64,000 bases of DNA. It comes from Rubrivirga litoralis. GTDB taxonomy: Bacteria > Bacteroidota > Rhodothermia > Rhodothermales > Rubricoccaceae. A program made the translations under genes and the position numbers. The stretch is taken from NCBI RefSeq assembly GCF_031846415.1, contig NZ_JAVRHT010000010.1:1-64000 (forward strand), given 5' to 3'. The first letter of the stretch is position 1. Each line of letters starts with the position of its first letter. Shown piece by piece: positions 17,245 to 25,540 of this stretch. Under the pieces are notes generated by a model, which worked only from the letters and a program-made list of their open reading frames with translations, was not told the DNA's origin and ran no database searches.

Positions 17245-18116
17245 CTCCAGACGCCCTCGCCCCGCTCGTCGCGGAGGCCCAGGAAGCCCTCCGCTCGTTT
17301 TTCGCCGCGCTCCTCGGCGCCGACGCCCCGCTCGACGCCGGGCCGGCGGAGCCCACCGACGATCCGGCTGCGCCTGAGGGCGCCGTCGTCCTGGGCGGCG
17401 TGCCCGCGGGCGGCGCCCCGTTTGCCGTCGTGCTGGAGGCGGGGTGGGCCGCCCGGCTCGCCGAGGCCATGGTCGGCGGCCCGGTCCCGGACGACGAGGC
17501 GGGCGACCTGCTCGGCGAGGCGGCAGGCCAGGCCTACGGCGCGCTCCGCACGCACCTCGCCGCCGACGGCCACGAGTTGCCCGAGGCCGCGTTCTCGGTC
17601 GCGGCGCCCGAGGACATCGCCGGCCTCGGCTGGCGGGTCCCGTTCTCGCTCGCCGACGAGGGCGGCCCGCTCGCGGGCGCCGTCTTCCTCGCCGACGAGG
17701 TTGTGTCCGCCCCGCCCCCGACCGAGGCGGGCGCCGCCCCGCCCGACGCCGCGCCGCCGCAGGCCGCTGCGCCCCCTGAGGCGCCCGCCCCGCCCGTCGC
17801 GGTTGCGGCGGCCGCGTTCGAGGACCTAGGCTCCGAGGCCATCGGCGACGGCGCGGCCCCGGACCTCCACCTGCTCTCGGACGTCGAGCTCGAGGTCACG
17901 GTCGAGCTGGGCCGCCGCCGGCTCCCGCTCGCCGACGTCCTCCGCCTAACGACGGGGAGCGTGGTCGAGCTGGACAAGATGGTGGGGCAGCCGCTGTCGG
18001 TGTTCGCCAACGGCCGGCTGATCGCCGAGGGCGAGGCGGTCGTGATCGACGACCAGTTCGGCGTGCGCGTGACGGGGCTGGCCTCGACCCCGCGTCCGCG
18101 CACGGCGCTCGTCTAG
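17241..18116 (+). CDS. fliN: Flagellar motor switch protein, FliY/FliN type
   Basis: The 291-aa product is much longer than FliN (about 130 aa). Residues about 214-285 are a SpoA domain (DVELEVTVELGRRRLPLADV, ending VIDDQFGVRVTGL), the FliN signature. The N-terminal 160 residues resemble a CheC-like phosphatase region as found in FliY (AEAMVGG, GEAAGQAYGALRTHL), although no clear catalytic Glu-Asn pair is visible. A Pro/Ala-rich linker separates the two. It overlaps fliM by 4 bp. FliY-like naming would be equally valid. Confidence 0.85.
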   Translation: MTPDALAPLVAEAQEALRSFFAALLGADAPLDAGPAEPTDDPAAPEGAVVLGGVPAGGAPFAVVLEAGWAARLAEAMVGGPVPDDEAGDLLGEAAGQAYGALRTHLAADGHELPEAAFSVAAPEDIAGLGWRVPFSLADEGGPLAGAVFLADEVVSAPPPTEAGAAPPDAAPPQAAAPPEAPAPPVAVAAAAFEDLGSEAIGDGAAPDLHLLSDVELEVTVELGRRRLPLADVLRLTTGSVVELDKMVGQPLSVFANGRLIAEGEAVVIDDQFGVRVTGLASTPRPRTALV

Positions 18117-18130
18117 GGCGCCCTCCGGCT

Positions 18131-18158
18131 GGGTACGGGGTACCGGGTACTCGGTACG
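18131..18158 (+). repeat. Heptamer repeat cluster GGGTACN (copy a)
   Basis: Four head-to-tail 7-bp units of consensus GGGTACN start 15 bp after the fliN stop. The same heptamer, in clusters of three or four, occurs at 20081-20101, 20140-20166, 34166-34193 and 35700-35727, always at a gene boundary. Confidence 0.8.
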
Positions 18159-18446
18159 GGTGCGGTTCGGCCGTTTGGTACGGGAGGAGTCGCCCTCCTG
18201 GCTGCGCCGGCCTCACGGTTGTCCAGGAAGAGAACGTCCCTGCCGACGTCGACGACCTCCCCGCCCGGCGATCGCGGCTTGACGAGGCAGTCCGGCCACG
18301 GATCCGGCACCTCGGACTCCGCCCCATCCTGCACGCTGGGGGCGGGGTGGGCGCCTGAGGCGGGGCGGACAAGACCCGAGAGGCGCGCGGTCACACGGCG
18401 CACGCGGAGCCAGCGCAGCGCCACGCCCAGGGAAGCCCGCCGGACG

Positions 18447-18489
18447 CCACCCCGCCCGCGGCCGAATGTTCCGGGCGGGGCGGCACCGT
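18447..18489 (+). terminator. GC-box hairpin with following T-run upstream of fliO
   Basis: CCACCCCGCCCG at 18447-18458 pairs with CGGGCGGGGCGG at 18472-18483, with one C-A mismatch, and CACCGTTTT follows. It lies about 90 bp before fliO, so it may be an attenuator or the end of the fliMN transcript. Confidence 0.4.
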
Positions 18490-18578
18490 TTTCGCCAGAG
18501 TGGGGGGAGACCGCCGAGGCCACCCTGCGCCCCGTCGGACGCGCCCGCCCCGCCCCCTTTTGCCGCCCCTCCGGCACG

Positions 18579-19217
18579 ATGTTCCGCCTCCCCTCCCTTC
18601 CGGCCTTCTCGCGGCGCCCGCTGAGCCCGTGGCGCCGCGCGGCCCTGTTCGGAGCCGGCCTGCTCGTCCTGTGGCTCGCCCTCCAGCTGGCGCCCGGCGC
18701 TCCGGCGCCAGCGCCGTCCGAAGCCCGTCCGGCCGACGTTGCCGAGCGGCTCCCGGTCCGCGACGGCGCCGGCCCGGTGGCCGCCCACCCCGCCCCGCGC
18801 GAGCGGGCGGGGCGGGGGCTGCTGAGCGTGGGCAACCTCGCGGCCCTGCTGCTGCTGGCCGGGGGCGGGGCGTGGGCCGTCTTCCTGCGCCACCGCCCGT
18901 CGGCGGGCGGGGCGGAGGGACCCGCGCCCACGCTCCGGTCGCTCGACGCGCTCGCGCTCGCGCCGGGCCAGTCGCTCCGGCTCGTCGCGGTCGGCGACGA
19001 GGTGCTGCTGCTGGGGCTCGCCCAGGGCGGCGTCTCGCTGATCCGCCACTATGCCGCGGGCGAGGCCCCGGCCCTGGCGCCCGCCCCGCCCGACGCCGAC
19101 ACCGCCGCGCTCGCCCCGCCCGACGCCACCGCGCCCGCGGCCACCGCCCCGCCCCGCGCTCCCGGTTTTGCCGACCTCCTGCGCCACGCCCAGACCGCCC
19201 CGGTGCACCATGGATAG
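18579..19217 (+). CDS. fliO: Flagellar biosynthetic protein FliO
   Basis: FliO helps assemble the FliP pore of the flagellar export gate. The 212-aa product has a hydrophobic segment near residues 23-37, a second one near 84-103 (NLAALLLLAGGGAWAVFL) and then a small cytoplasmic domain with SLRLVAVGDEVLLLGL, the most conserved part of FliO. The Ala/Pro tail is not conserved. FliO diverges strongly between phyla, so the call rests on this motif and on the position directly before fliP, which it overlaps by 8 bp. Confidence 0.8.
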   Translation: MFRLPSLPAFSRRPLSPWRRAALFGAGLLVLWLALQLAPGAPAPAPSEARPADVAERLPVRDGAGPVAAHPAPRERAGRGLLSVGNLAALLLLAGGGAWAVFLRHRPSAGGAEGPAPTLRSLDALALAPGQSLRLVAVGDEVLLLGLAQGGVSLIRHYAAGEAPALAPAPPDADTAALAPPDATAPAATAPPRAPGFADLLRHAQTAPVHHG

Positions 19218-20079
19218 CGCCGCGCCCCGCTGCCGCTGGGGGCTGTGCGCCCTCGGCCTGCTGCTCCTCGCCGCCGGCCCGGCCCTCGCGCAAGAGGCGG
19301 GCGGGGCGGGCGCCTTCCCCGCGCCGACGGCCGCGGCGCCGCCCGACGCCGCCCCGCCCACGACCGAAGTCGAGCCCGGCGACGGCACGCCCGCCGACCC
19401 GGGCGCGCGGGCGCTCCCCGGCCTCCGCCTGACGCGCGACGGCGAGGACTACGAGCTGCCGATCCAGCTCCTCCTGATGCTCACGGTGCTCACGCTGGCG
19501 CCGTCGATCATGCTGCTCATGACCAGCTTTACGCGGCTCATCGTCGTGTTCAGCATCCTGCGGACGGCGCTCGGGATGCAGCAGTCGCCGCCGAACCAGG
19601 TCCTCATCGGGCTCGCCCTGTTCCTGACGCTGTTCATCATGGCCCCGGTGATCTCCGACGTCAACGACAACGCGCTCCGGCCGTACCTCGACGGCGAGAT
19701 CTCGCAGGAGGCCGCGTTCGAGGTCGCCGCGGCGCCGACCAAGGAGTTCATGCTCGCCCAGACCGGCGACGACGACCTCCTCCTGTTCATGGACATGGCC
19801 GGCGTGCAGTCGTTCGCCTCGGCCGTCGACGTCCCGCTCCACGTGCTCGTGCCGGCGTTCGTGATCTCCGAGCTGCGGATCGCCTTCCAGATCGGGTTCA
19901 TGGTGTTTATCCCGTTCCTCATCGTCGACCTCATCGTGGCGAGCGTGCTGATGTCGATGGGCATGATGATGCTCCCGCCGGTCATGATCTCGCTCCCCAT
20001 CAAGCTGCTCCTGTTCGTGCTCACGGACGGGTGGCACCTCCTCGTCGAGTCCGTCGTCCGCGGCTACATCGGCGCCTAG
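19210..20079 (+). CDS. fliP: Flagellar export gate protein FliP
   Basis: FliP is a core subunit of the type III export gate. The 289-aa product has a cleavable-type signal peptide (residues about 1-28, ending ALAQ), as FliP usually does, an acidic Pro/Ala spacer of about 45 residues, and four membrane segments. Conserved stretches include SFTRLIVVFSILRTALG, QSPPNQVLIGLALFLT and IAFQIGFMVFIPFLIVDL. It overlaps fliO by 8 bp; fliQ follows after an 89-bp spacer holding an inverted pair of heptamer repeats. Confidence 0.97.
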   Translation: MDSAAPRCRWGLCALGLLLLAAGPALAQEAGGAGAFPAPTAAAPPDAAPPTTEVEPGDGTPADPGARALPGLRLTRDGEDYELPIQLLLMLTVLTLAPSIMLLMTSFTRLIVVFSILRTALGMQQSPPNQVLIGLALFLTLFIMAPVISDVNDNALRPYLDGEISQEAAFEVAAAPTKEFMLAQTGDDDLLLFMDMAGVQSFASAVDVPLHVLVPAFVISELRIAFQIGFMVFIPFLIVDLIVASVLMSMGMMMLPPVMISLPIKLLLFVLTDGWHLLVESVVRGYIGA

Positions 20080-20080
20080 A

Positions 20081-20101
20081 GGGTACGGGGTACGAGGTAC
20101 G
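20081..20101 (+). repeat. Heptamer repeat cluster GGGTACN (copy b)
   Basis: Three units begin at the base after the fliP stop codon and are inverted with respect to copy c at 20140-20166. The two arms could fold the fliP-fliQ spacer into a stem of about 20 bp. Confidence 0.75.
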
Positions 20102-20139
20102 AATGTCCTCCCCGCCCCGCCCTCGTCGAACGTCGCTCT

Positions 20140-20166
20140 GTACCTCGTACTCCGTACCCCGTACCC
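20140..20166 (-). repeat. Heptamer repeat cluster GGGTACN (copy c)
   Basis: Four units on the minus strand end 2 bp before the fliQ ATG. With copy b they form an inverted pair flanking a 38-bp loop. Confidence 0.75.
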
Positions 20167-20168
20167 CC

Positions 20169-20438
20169 ATGAATAGCGACGTCGCGCTTTACTGGCTCCA
20201 GCAGGGGATCCGGGTCTCGCTCCTGGTCGCCGCGCCGATGCTGGCCGTGGCCCTCGCGGTCGGGCTCCTGACGAGCCTGTTCCAGGCCGTGACTTCGATC
20301 CAGGAGATGACGCTCTCGTCGATCCCGAAGCTCCTGGCCGTCGCCGCGGTCCTCATCCTGCTCGGGCCGTGGATGCTCCAGCACCTCGTCGACTTTACGA
20401 CGAGCGTGTTCGCGTTCATCCCGAACGTGTCGCGCTAG
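20169..20438 (+). CDS. fliQ: Flagellar export gate protein FliQ
   Basis: The 89-aa product has exactly the usual FliQ length and two membrane helices (about 15-40 and 50-75). Conserved features are VGLLTSLFQAVTSIQEMTLSSIPK and the following hydrophobic helix. It is part of the export gate with FliP and FliR. The ATG sits 2 bp after the copy-c heptamer repeat. Confidence 0.97.
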   Translation: MNSDVALYWLQQGIRVSLLVAAPMLAVALAVGLLTSLFQAVTSIQEMTLSSIPKLLAVAAVLILLGPWMLQHLVDFTTSVFAFIPNVSR

Positions 20439-20568
20439 TGCGGGTCCGAGCCGCCGCCCGCGTCGTGGCGTCCCCCGCCGGGGCGGGGCGGGGCGGGGTG
20501 CGCCCGTCCGCCGACCGCCCCGCTCAGGCCTCGGCGCCGGCGAGCGGGGCGGGGTGGTCCTGCGCGCG

Positions 20569-21339
20569 ATGACGATCGAGGCCGACACCGTTTTCCGGGT
20601 GCTCCTCGTGTTCGTGCGCGTGGGCGGGCTGTTCGTGGCGGCCCCTTTCTTTAGCCGGCCGTTCATCCCGGTCCTCGTCAAGGTGATGCTGGCGGCCCTG
20701 CTGGCGTTCGTGCTCGCGGGGTTCGCCGCCGGCCCGCTGCCGGCCCACGTCGAGCACCCCGTCGGCTTCGCCGTCGCCCTGACGATCGAGGCGGCGACGG
20801 GACTGCTGCTGGGGTACGGCGCGCGGTTCGTCTTTTTCGCGGTCCAGACGGCGGGCGAGGTTATCGGCTTCCAGATGAGTTTGAGCATGGCTCAGGCCTA
20901 CAGCCCGACGGCCGACGGGAGCGCCGGACCGATCGGCCAGCTCCTCTCGGTCACGTTCCTGCTCCTCTTCCTGCTCCTGGACGGGCCGGCTCATTTGGTC
21001 CGCGCGCTCGTGGGCTCGTTCGAGGTGATCCCGCTTGGGGGCGCGCGCCTCACCGCGGGCGGGCCGCTCCTGATCGAGTGGACGGGGGCCTTTTTCGCGA
21101 CGGCCCTCCGGCTGGCCGCCCCGTTCATGGTCGCGCTCCTGCTCCTCGACGTGGCGCTGGGCATCTTCGCCCGCGTCGTGCCCCAGGCCGACCTGTTCGC
21201 GATCAGCCTGCCGGCCAAGCTCGTGCTCGGGATCGCGGCGCTCTTCGTGTTCGCTCAGGGGTTCGTCGCGCTGGCGCCGTCGCTGCTGGACGGCGTCATC
21301 CGCGACCTGGCGGAGATGGTGCGCGCGCTGGCGCCCTAG
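20569..21339 (+). CDS. fliR: Flagellar export gate protein FliR
   Basis: FliR completes the FliPQR gate. The 256-aa product has several membrane segments and typical stretches: FVRVGGLFVAAPFFSRPFIP near the N-terminus, GFQMSLSMAQAYSP near residue 100 and a C-terminal PAKLVLGIAALF helix. The ATG at 20569 is chosen; an in-frame GTG at 20554 (five codons earlier) is possible. The spacer from fliQ is 130 bp and holds only GC boxes. No flhB fusion or following flhB is present; a terminator lies 94 bp downstream. Confidence 0.95.
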   Translation: MTIEADTVFRVLLVFVRVGGLFVAAPFFSRPFIPVLVKVMLAALLAFVLAGFAAGPLPAHVEHPVGFAVALTIEAATGLLLGYGARFVFFAVQTAGEVIGFQMSLSMAQAYSPTADGSAGPIGQLLSVTFLLLFLLLDGPAHLVRALVGSFEVIPLGGARLTAGGPLLIEWTGAFFATALRLAAPFMVALLLLDVALGIFARVVPQADLFAISLPAKLVLGIAALFVFAQGFVALAPSLLDGVIRDLAEMVRALAP

Positions 21340-21396
21340 CCCCGCCCCGCCCCGCCCCGCGAACAGCCTATCGGGCGGGGTGGTCGCTACAAACAA

Positions 21397-21424
21397 CCCG
21401 CCCGACGCTTTCGCATCGGGCGGG
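21397..21424. terminator. Hairpin downstream of fliR
   Basis: CCCGCCCGA at 21397-21405 pairs perfectly with TCGGGCGGG at 21416-21424 around a 10-nt loop. It precedes the T-run terminator at 21433-21450. Confidence 0.4.
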
Positions 21425-21432
21425 CCGGCAAG

Positions 21433-21450
21433 CAGGGAGGTCCCTGTTTT
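21433..21450 (+). terminator. Intrinsic terminator of the fli operon
   Basis: CAGGG, loop AGGT, CCCTG, then TTTT at 21447-21450: a compact rho-independent terminator about 100 bp after fliR. It marks the end of the motility block on the plus strand. Confidence 0.65.
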
Positions 21451-21592
21451 GTAGAGTCACCCGGCGGGGCCGAGTGCTGCGCCCAAGGTACGGCGGGGCG
21501 GGGACGCTCGGCAAGCGTGCCCCGCCCGCCGGGGGCGGGGCGGATCCCACGACCGAGCCGAGCGGTTCCGGTGCGACAGCGCCGCCCCGCCC

Positions 21593-22375
21593 ATGGCCGC
21601 CCCGCCCATGACTGCCCCTCTACACGCCCGCCCGATCGGCGTGGTCGGCGGCGTCGGTCCGCGGGCGGGGCTCGACCTCGTGCAGAAGGTCCTGGCCGCG
21701 ACGCGCGCTGAGCGCGACCAGGACCACCTGCCTCTCACGCTGCTCTCGCACCCCCACCGGATCCCAGACCGGACGGCGTTCCTGCTCGGCCACGACACCG
21801 AGAACCCCGGCGAAGCCATCGCCGACCTCGCCAGCGCCCTCGTCGACGGGGGCGCCGAGGTGGTCGGCGTCCCGTGCCACACGGCCCACGCCGCGGCCGT
21901 CTTCGACGTGGTCCGCGAGCGCGTGGCGGGGCGGTGCACGCTCGTGGACATGGTCGAGGAGGTCGGCCGCGAGATCACCGAGCGTTTTCCCCGCGCCCGC
22001 CGCGTCGGCGTCCTGTCGACGACGGGGACCATGGCCGCGGGCGTGTACCCGGACCGGCTCGGGCCGCTCGGGCTCGAGGTGCTGCAGCTCCCCCCTGCCC
22101 TCCAGCAGACGACGGTTCAGCCGGCCATCTACGACCCGACGTACGGCCTCAAGAGCGTGTCCGACCCCGTCAGCGCTCGGGCTGCGGGCGGCCTCCAGAG
22201 CGGGCTCGACCACCTCCTTCGGGGCGGGGCGGAGGTCGTCGTGCTCGCCTGCACGGAGATCCCGCTGGCGCTCCGCGAGCCGACCGTAGGGGGCGTCCCG
22301 CTCCTCGACGCCACGGCGGTGCTCGCCCGCGCGCTTGTCCGCGAAAGCTGCCCGGCCGCGCTCACCGATCCATGA
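21593..22375 (+). CDS. Aspartate/glutamate racemase family protein
   Basis: The 260-aa product has the two-domain Asp/Glu racemase fold pattern with both catalytic cysteines: Cys95 in VGVPCHTAHA and Cys220 in VVLACTEIPLAL. GVVGGVGPRAG near residue 16 begins the first beta-alpha unit. Substrate (Asp, Glu or a broad D-amino-acid role as in YgeA/RacX) cannot be told. The start region is a 15-bp tandem duplication of GC box plus ATG, so the ATGs at 21593 and 21608 are nearly identical choices. A DmpA-type aminopeptidase gene follows 72 bp later, which could make a D-amino-acid or peptide-turnover pair (inference). Confidence 0.88.
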   Translation: MAAPPMTAPLHARPIGVVGGVGPRAGLDLVQKVLAATRAERDQDHLPLTLLSHPHRIPDRTAFLLGHDTENPGEAIADLASALVDGGAEVVGVPCHTAHAAAVFDVVRERVAGRCTLVDMVEEVGREITERFPRARRVGVLSTTGTMAAGVYPDRLGPLGLEVLQLPPALQQTTVQPAIYDPTYGLKSVSDPVSARAAGGLQSGLDHLLRGGAEVVVLACTEIPLALREPTVGGVPLLDATAVLARALVRESCPAALTDP

Positions 22376-22447
22376 GCGAGCGGGGCGGCGCCACCCCGCT
22401 CCCATGTCGGCAGCGGTAGACTCCCGCCCCGCCCCGCCCCCGACGCT

Positions 22448-23587
22448 GTGACCCGCCTCTCGGTCTGGACCGCCGCCCTCCTGCTCGCTGCGACGGCTGC
22501 CCACGCGCAGAGCGGGGCGGAGCGGCCACGGGCGCGGGACGTCGGCGTCGTCGTTGGCATCCTGCCGCCGGGGCCGCTCGACGCGATCACCGACGTCGCA
22601 GGCGTGCGCGTGGGCCACGCCACCGTCGTCGAGGGCGACTCGGTGCGGACCGGCGTGACGGCCCTCCTGCCCCACGGCGGCAACGTGTACCGCGAGCCGG
22701 TGCCGGCGGCCATCGTCGTCGGGAACGGGTACGGAAAGCTGCTCGGGGTGACGCAGGTCCGCGAGTTGGGCGAGATCGAGACGCCCATCCTCCTGACGTG
22801 CACGCTCTGCGTCTGGACGGCGGCCGACGCGCTCGTCGACCTCCTGCTGGCGGCGCCGGGCATGGAGGAGGTCCGGTCGATCAACCCGGTCGTGGGCGAG
22901 ACGAACGACGGGTTCCTGAACGACATCCGCCGCCGCCCCATTCGCCCGGAGCACGTGGCCGAGGCGCTCGCGGCCGCCTCGGGCGGGGCGGTCGCCGAGG
23001 GCGCGGTCGGCGCGGGCACCGGCACCGTCGCCTTCGGCTGGAAGGGCGGCATCGGGACCAGCTCTCGCGCCGTGCCGCCGGCGCTCGGGGGCGGCACGGT
23101 GGGCGTCCTCGTGCAGTCCAACTTTGGCGGCGTGCTCACGGTCAACGGGGCGCCCGTCGGGCGGGAGTTGGGGCCGTTCGCCTTCCAGAGCGGGCTCGGC
23201 GAGAGCGCCGACGGCAGCATCATGATCGTCGTCGCCACCGACGCGGCCCTCGATGCCCGCCTGCTGGAGCGCCTCGCGTCGCGGGCGCTGGCTGGCCTCG
23301 CGCGGACCGGCGCGAGCCTCACCAACGGCTCGGGCGACTACGTCATCGCGTTCTCGACGGCCCGGAGCGGCGAGCCCCTCGTTCCCAACAGCGCCATGTC
23401 GCCCCTTTTCCAGGCGGTCGCCGAGGCGACGGAGGAGGCCGTCTACAACTCCCTGTTCCGGGCGACGACGGTAGCGGGGCACCGGGGCACGGTCGAGGCG
23501 CTCCCGCTGGACCGCGTGCTGGAGGTGCTCGACGCGTACGGCGTCCGCGGCTGGGACCGCTCGCTCCCACCGGGCGGGGACCGCTAG
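22448..23587 (+). CDS. DmpA/P1-family (S58) aminopeptidase, exported
   Basis: The 379-aa product begins with a signal peptide (about 1-21, ending AHAQS). The mature part matches the self-cleaving Ntn-like DmpA family: DVAGVRVGHATV near residue 49, GNGYGKLLG, VLVQSNFGGVL, and Ser257 in GSIMIVVATDA, where precursor cleavage before the nucleophile is expected. Members are L-aminopeptidase/D-esterases or beta-peptidases; the specificity here is unknown. The start is GTG at 22448, chosen because it gives a clean signal peptide. It probably follows the racemase gene in one transcript. Confidence 0.9.
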   Translation: MTRLSVWTAALLLAATAAHAQSGAERPRARDVGVVVGILPPGPLDAITDVAGVRVGHATVVEGDSVRTGVTALLPHGGNVYREPVPAAIVVGNGYGKLLGVTQVRELGEIETPILLTCTLCVWTAADALVDLLLAAPGMEEVRSINPVVGETNDGFLNDIRRRPIRPEHVAEALAAASGGAVAEGAVGAGTGTVAFGWKGGIGTSSRAVPPALGGGTVGVLVQSNFGGVLTVNGAPVGRELGPFAFQSGLGESADGSIMIVVATDAALDARLLERLASRALAGLARTGASLTNGSGDYVIAFSTARSGEPLVPNSAMSPLFQAVAEATEEAVYNSLFRATTVAGHRGTVEALPLDRVLEVLDAYGVRGWDRSLPPGGDR

Positions 23588-23624
23588 CCGGGGGCGGGGT
23601 GGCCGCGTTGCGCCGGCGCGTCCA

Positions 23625-23657
23625 CCGCCCCGCCCTCGCTTCGAGCGGGCGGGGCGG
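23625..23657. terminator. Bidirectional GC-box hairpin between convergent genes
   Basis: CCGCCCCGCCC at 23625-23635 and GGGCGGGGCGG at 23647-23657 enclose an inner CGCT-TCG-AGCG stem. It lies between the stops of the aminopeptidase and VWA genes, which converge. Confidence 0.5.
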
Positions 23658-23682
23658 AACGCGCGTCCTCCCGCCGTTGGGT

Positions 23683-25419
23683 TCAGTCGCGGAGCGTAAC
23701 CTCGCCGCCGGTCCCCGCCCCGCCCTCGGTCGCCGCGAGCGCGGCGGCCGTCTCGACGAGGCGGACGAACTCGGCGCGGTCGCCGTGCGGGTCGGCGCCG
23801 CGGGCCGCCCGCGCGAGCGCGAGGGCGTGGTCGTAGCTCGCGCCCGGGGCGTGGTCGCTCCGCCGGAGCAGGAGGCCGGCCTCGGTCACGGCGACCGCCC
23901 AGCGCCCGGCCTCGGACGCCTGCGCGAGCGGCACCACCCCGCCCGCGACCGGGACCGCGAGGCGGACGCTCTCGTCGGCGAAGGTGCCGGCGGTCGTCGC
24001 CGGCTTGTAGCGGAGGCTGACCGTCAGCCACTCGCCGGACCGGGCGGGGCGGTCGGGACGCACGGACTCGCGCGGCGCCTGGTACTTGAGCGCGTCGACC
24101 CCCGCCGACGGCACCGCGACGCCGACCGGGACGACCTCGTAGAGCGCGGTGACGGTGTGGCCCGCGCCTAGCTCGCCGGCGTCCTTGCGGTCGTCGTTGA
24201 AGTCCTCGGCCGCGAGCGTCCGGTTCTCGTACCCGATCAGCCGGTAGCCCGCCACGCGCGCCGGGTTGAACTCGACCTGGAGCTTGACGTCCTTGGCAAT
24301 GGCGAAGAGCGTGCCCCCGAACTCGCGGACGAACACGCGCTCGGCCTCGCGGACGCCGTCGATGTAGGCGTAGTTGCCGTTGCCGTGATCGGCCAGCGTC
24401 TCCATCTTCGAGTCCTGGAGGTTGCCGGTCCCGAACCCGAGCACCGACAGCATCACCCCGCCCTCGCGCTCCTGCTCCACGAGCCGCTTCATCTCGGCGT
24501 CCGACGAGACGCCCACGTTGAAGTCGCCGTCGGTGGCCAGGACCACGCGGTTCGTGGCGCCGGCGTCGAAGTGCTCGCGGGCAACCCGGTACGCGAGGCG
24601 GAGGCCCTCGGCGCCGCCCGTCGCCCCGCCCGCCTGGAGCCGGTCGAGCGCGGCCAGGATGCGGCCCTTCTCGGTCCCCGGCGTGGGCTCCAGCACGACG
24701 CCCGAGGCGCCGGCGTAGACGACGATCGCCACGCGGTCCTGCGGCCGCATCTCGCGCACGAGGAGTCGGAACGCGCGCTGGAGCAGCGGGAGCTTGTCGG
24801 GCGCGCTCATCGACCCGCTCACGTCGAGGAGGAAGACGAGGTTGGCCGGCGGGAGGTCGTCGGTCTCGACGCGCCGCCCCTGGAGCCCGATGCGGACGAG
24901 GTGGTGGTCGGGCGCCCACGGCGCCTCGGTCACCTCCGTCGTCACGGCGAACGGGTGCCCGCCCCGCCCGTCGGCCGCCGGCCCGGGCAGGCCGTAGTCG
25001 AACGCGTTCACGAGCTCCTCGATGCGGACGGCGTCGGGCGGCGGGAGCCGGCCGTCTTCGAGGAACCGCCGCGTGTTGGCGTAGCTCGCGCGGTCGACGT
25101 CGATCGAGAACGTCGAGAGCGGGGTGGCCGCGACGGTCTTGAAGCCGGCCTCGTCGATCGGCGCGTAGCCCTCGCGGTTGTAGTCCCGGTCGGGCGCGCG
25201 CATCGGCTGCCCGCCGGCGCTGAGCGGGGCAGTGTAGGCCATGCCCCGGGCCTGGGGCGGGGCGGGGGCCGCCGCCGGGGCGCCCACCATGTCGGCCGCC
25301 ACGGCCCCGCCGCTGACGTGGTCGACTTCGGCGGCGTCGGGCGTCTCCTGCGGCGGGTGGGACGTCCCGCACGCAGCCAGGACGAGGGCGAGCACGAGCA
25401 AAACGAGCGGGCGGATCAT
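23683..25419 (-). CDS. YfbK-like VWA-domain lipoprotein
   Basis: The 578-aa product has a lipoprotein signal (Cys17 in LVLAACG). A conserved N-terminal region (STFSIDVDRASYANTRRFL, then an EELVNAFDY-type motif) precedes a von Willebrand A domain with MIDAS FLLDVSGSMS and VVLATDGDFNVG, and the C-terminus (RYKPATTAG, GASYDHALALARAARG) matches the DUF3520 region of this family. This architecture is widespread and its cellular role is unclear. The ATG at 25419 is set by the signal peptide. The gene upstream on this strand is ftsX, 122 bp away. Confidence 0.9.
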   Translation of the reverse strand: MIRPLVLLVLALVLAACGTSHPPQETPDAAEVDHVSGGAVAADMVGAPAAAPAPPQARGMAYTAPLSAGGQPMRAPDRDYNREGYAPIDEAGFKTVAATPLSTFSIDVDRASYANTRRFLEDGRLPPPDAVRIEELVNAFDYGLPGPAADGRGGHPFAVTTEVTEAPWAPDHHLVRIGLQGRRVETDDLPPANLVFLLDVSGSMSAPDKLPLLQRAFRLLVREMRPQDRVAIVVYAGASGVVLEPTPGTEKGRILAALDRLQAGGATGGAEGLRLAYRVAREHFDAGATNRVVLATDGDFNVGVSSDAEMKRLVEQEREGGVMLSVLGFGTGNLQDSKMETLADHGNGNYAYIDGVREAERVFVREFGGTLFAIAKDVKLQVEFNPARVAGYRLIGYENRTLAAEDFNDDRKDAGELGAGHTVTALYEVVPVGVAVPSAGVDALKYQAPRESVRPDRPARSGEWLTVSLRYKPATTAGTFADESVRLAVPVAGGVVPLAQASEAGRWAVAVTEAGLLLRRSDHAPGASYDHALALARAARGADPHGDRAEFVRLVETAAALAATEGGAGTGGEVTLRD

Positions 25420-25540
25420 AGCGGATGCGTGGGCGGGGTGGTCCCGAGACACCGCTAAGCCGCCGCCGTTGCCCTCCAGGTCACGCCGCCCCGCCCGGCG
25501 GCCTCTCCCCCACCCCGCCCAGCGCATGGGCGGGGCGGTC

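Larger units (their letters stand above)
18117..18578 (+). other. Intergenic region (462 bp) between fliN and fliO
   Basis: No supported gene. It begins with a cluster of the heptamer GGGTACN at 18131-18158 and ends with a GC-box hairpin at 18447-18483 followed by CACCGTTTTC, which could attenuate transcription into fliOPQR. Open frames across it on either strand lack any recognisable domain. Confidence 0.5.

Noticed and set aside
18219..18578. Extending fliO upstream along the open frame from 18219
   Set aside because: The extra 120 residues are Arg/Pro/Thr low complexity and would place the FliO membrane helix far from the N-terminus.
20081..20166. CRISPR-like direct repeats (GGGTACN)
   Set aside because: Units are 7 bp with no spacers; this is a minisatellite-like cluster, and no cas gene occurs in the window.
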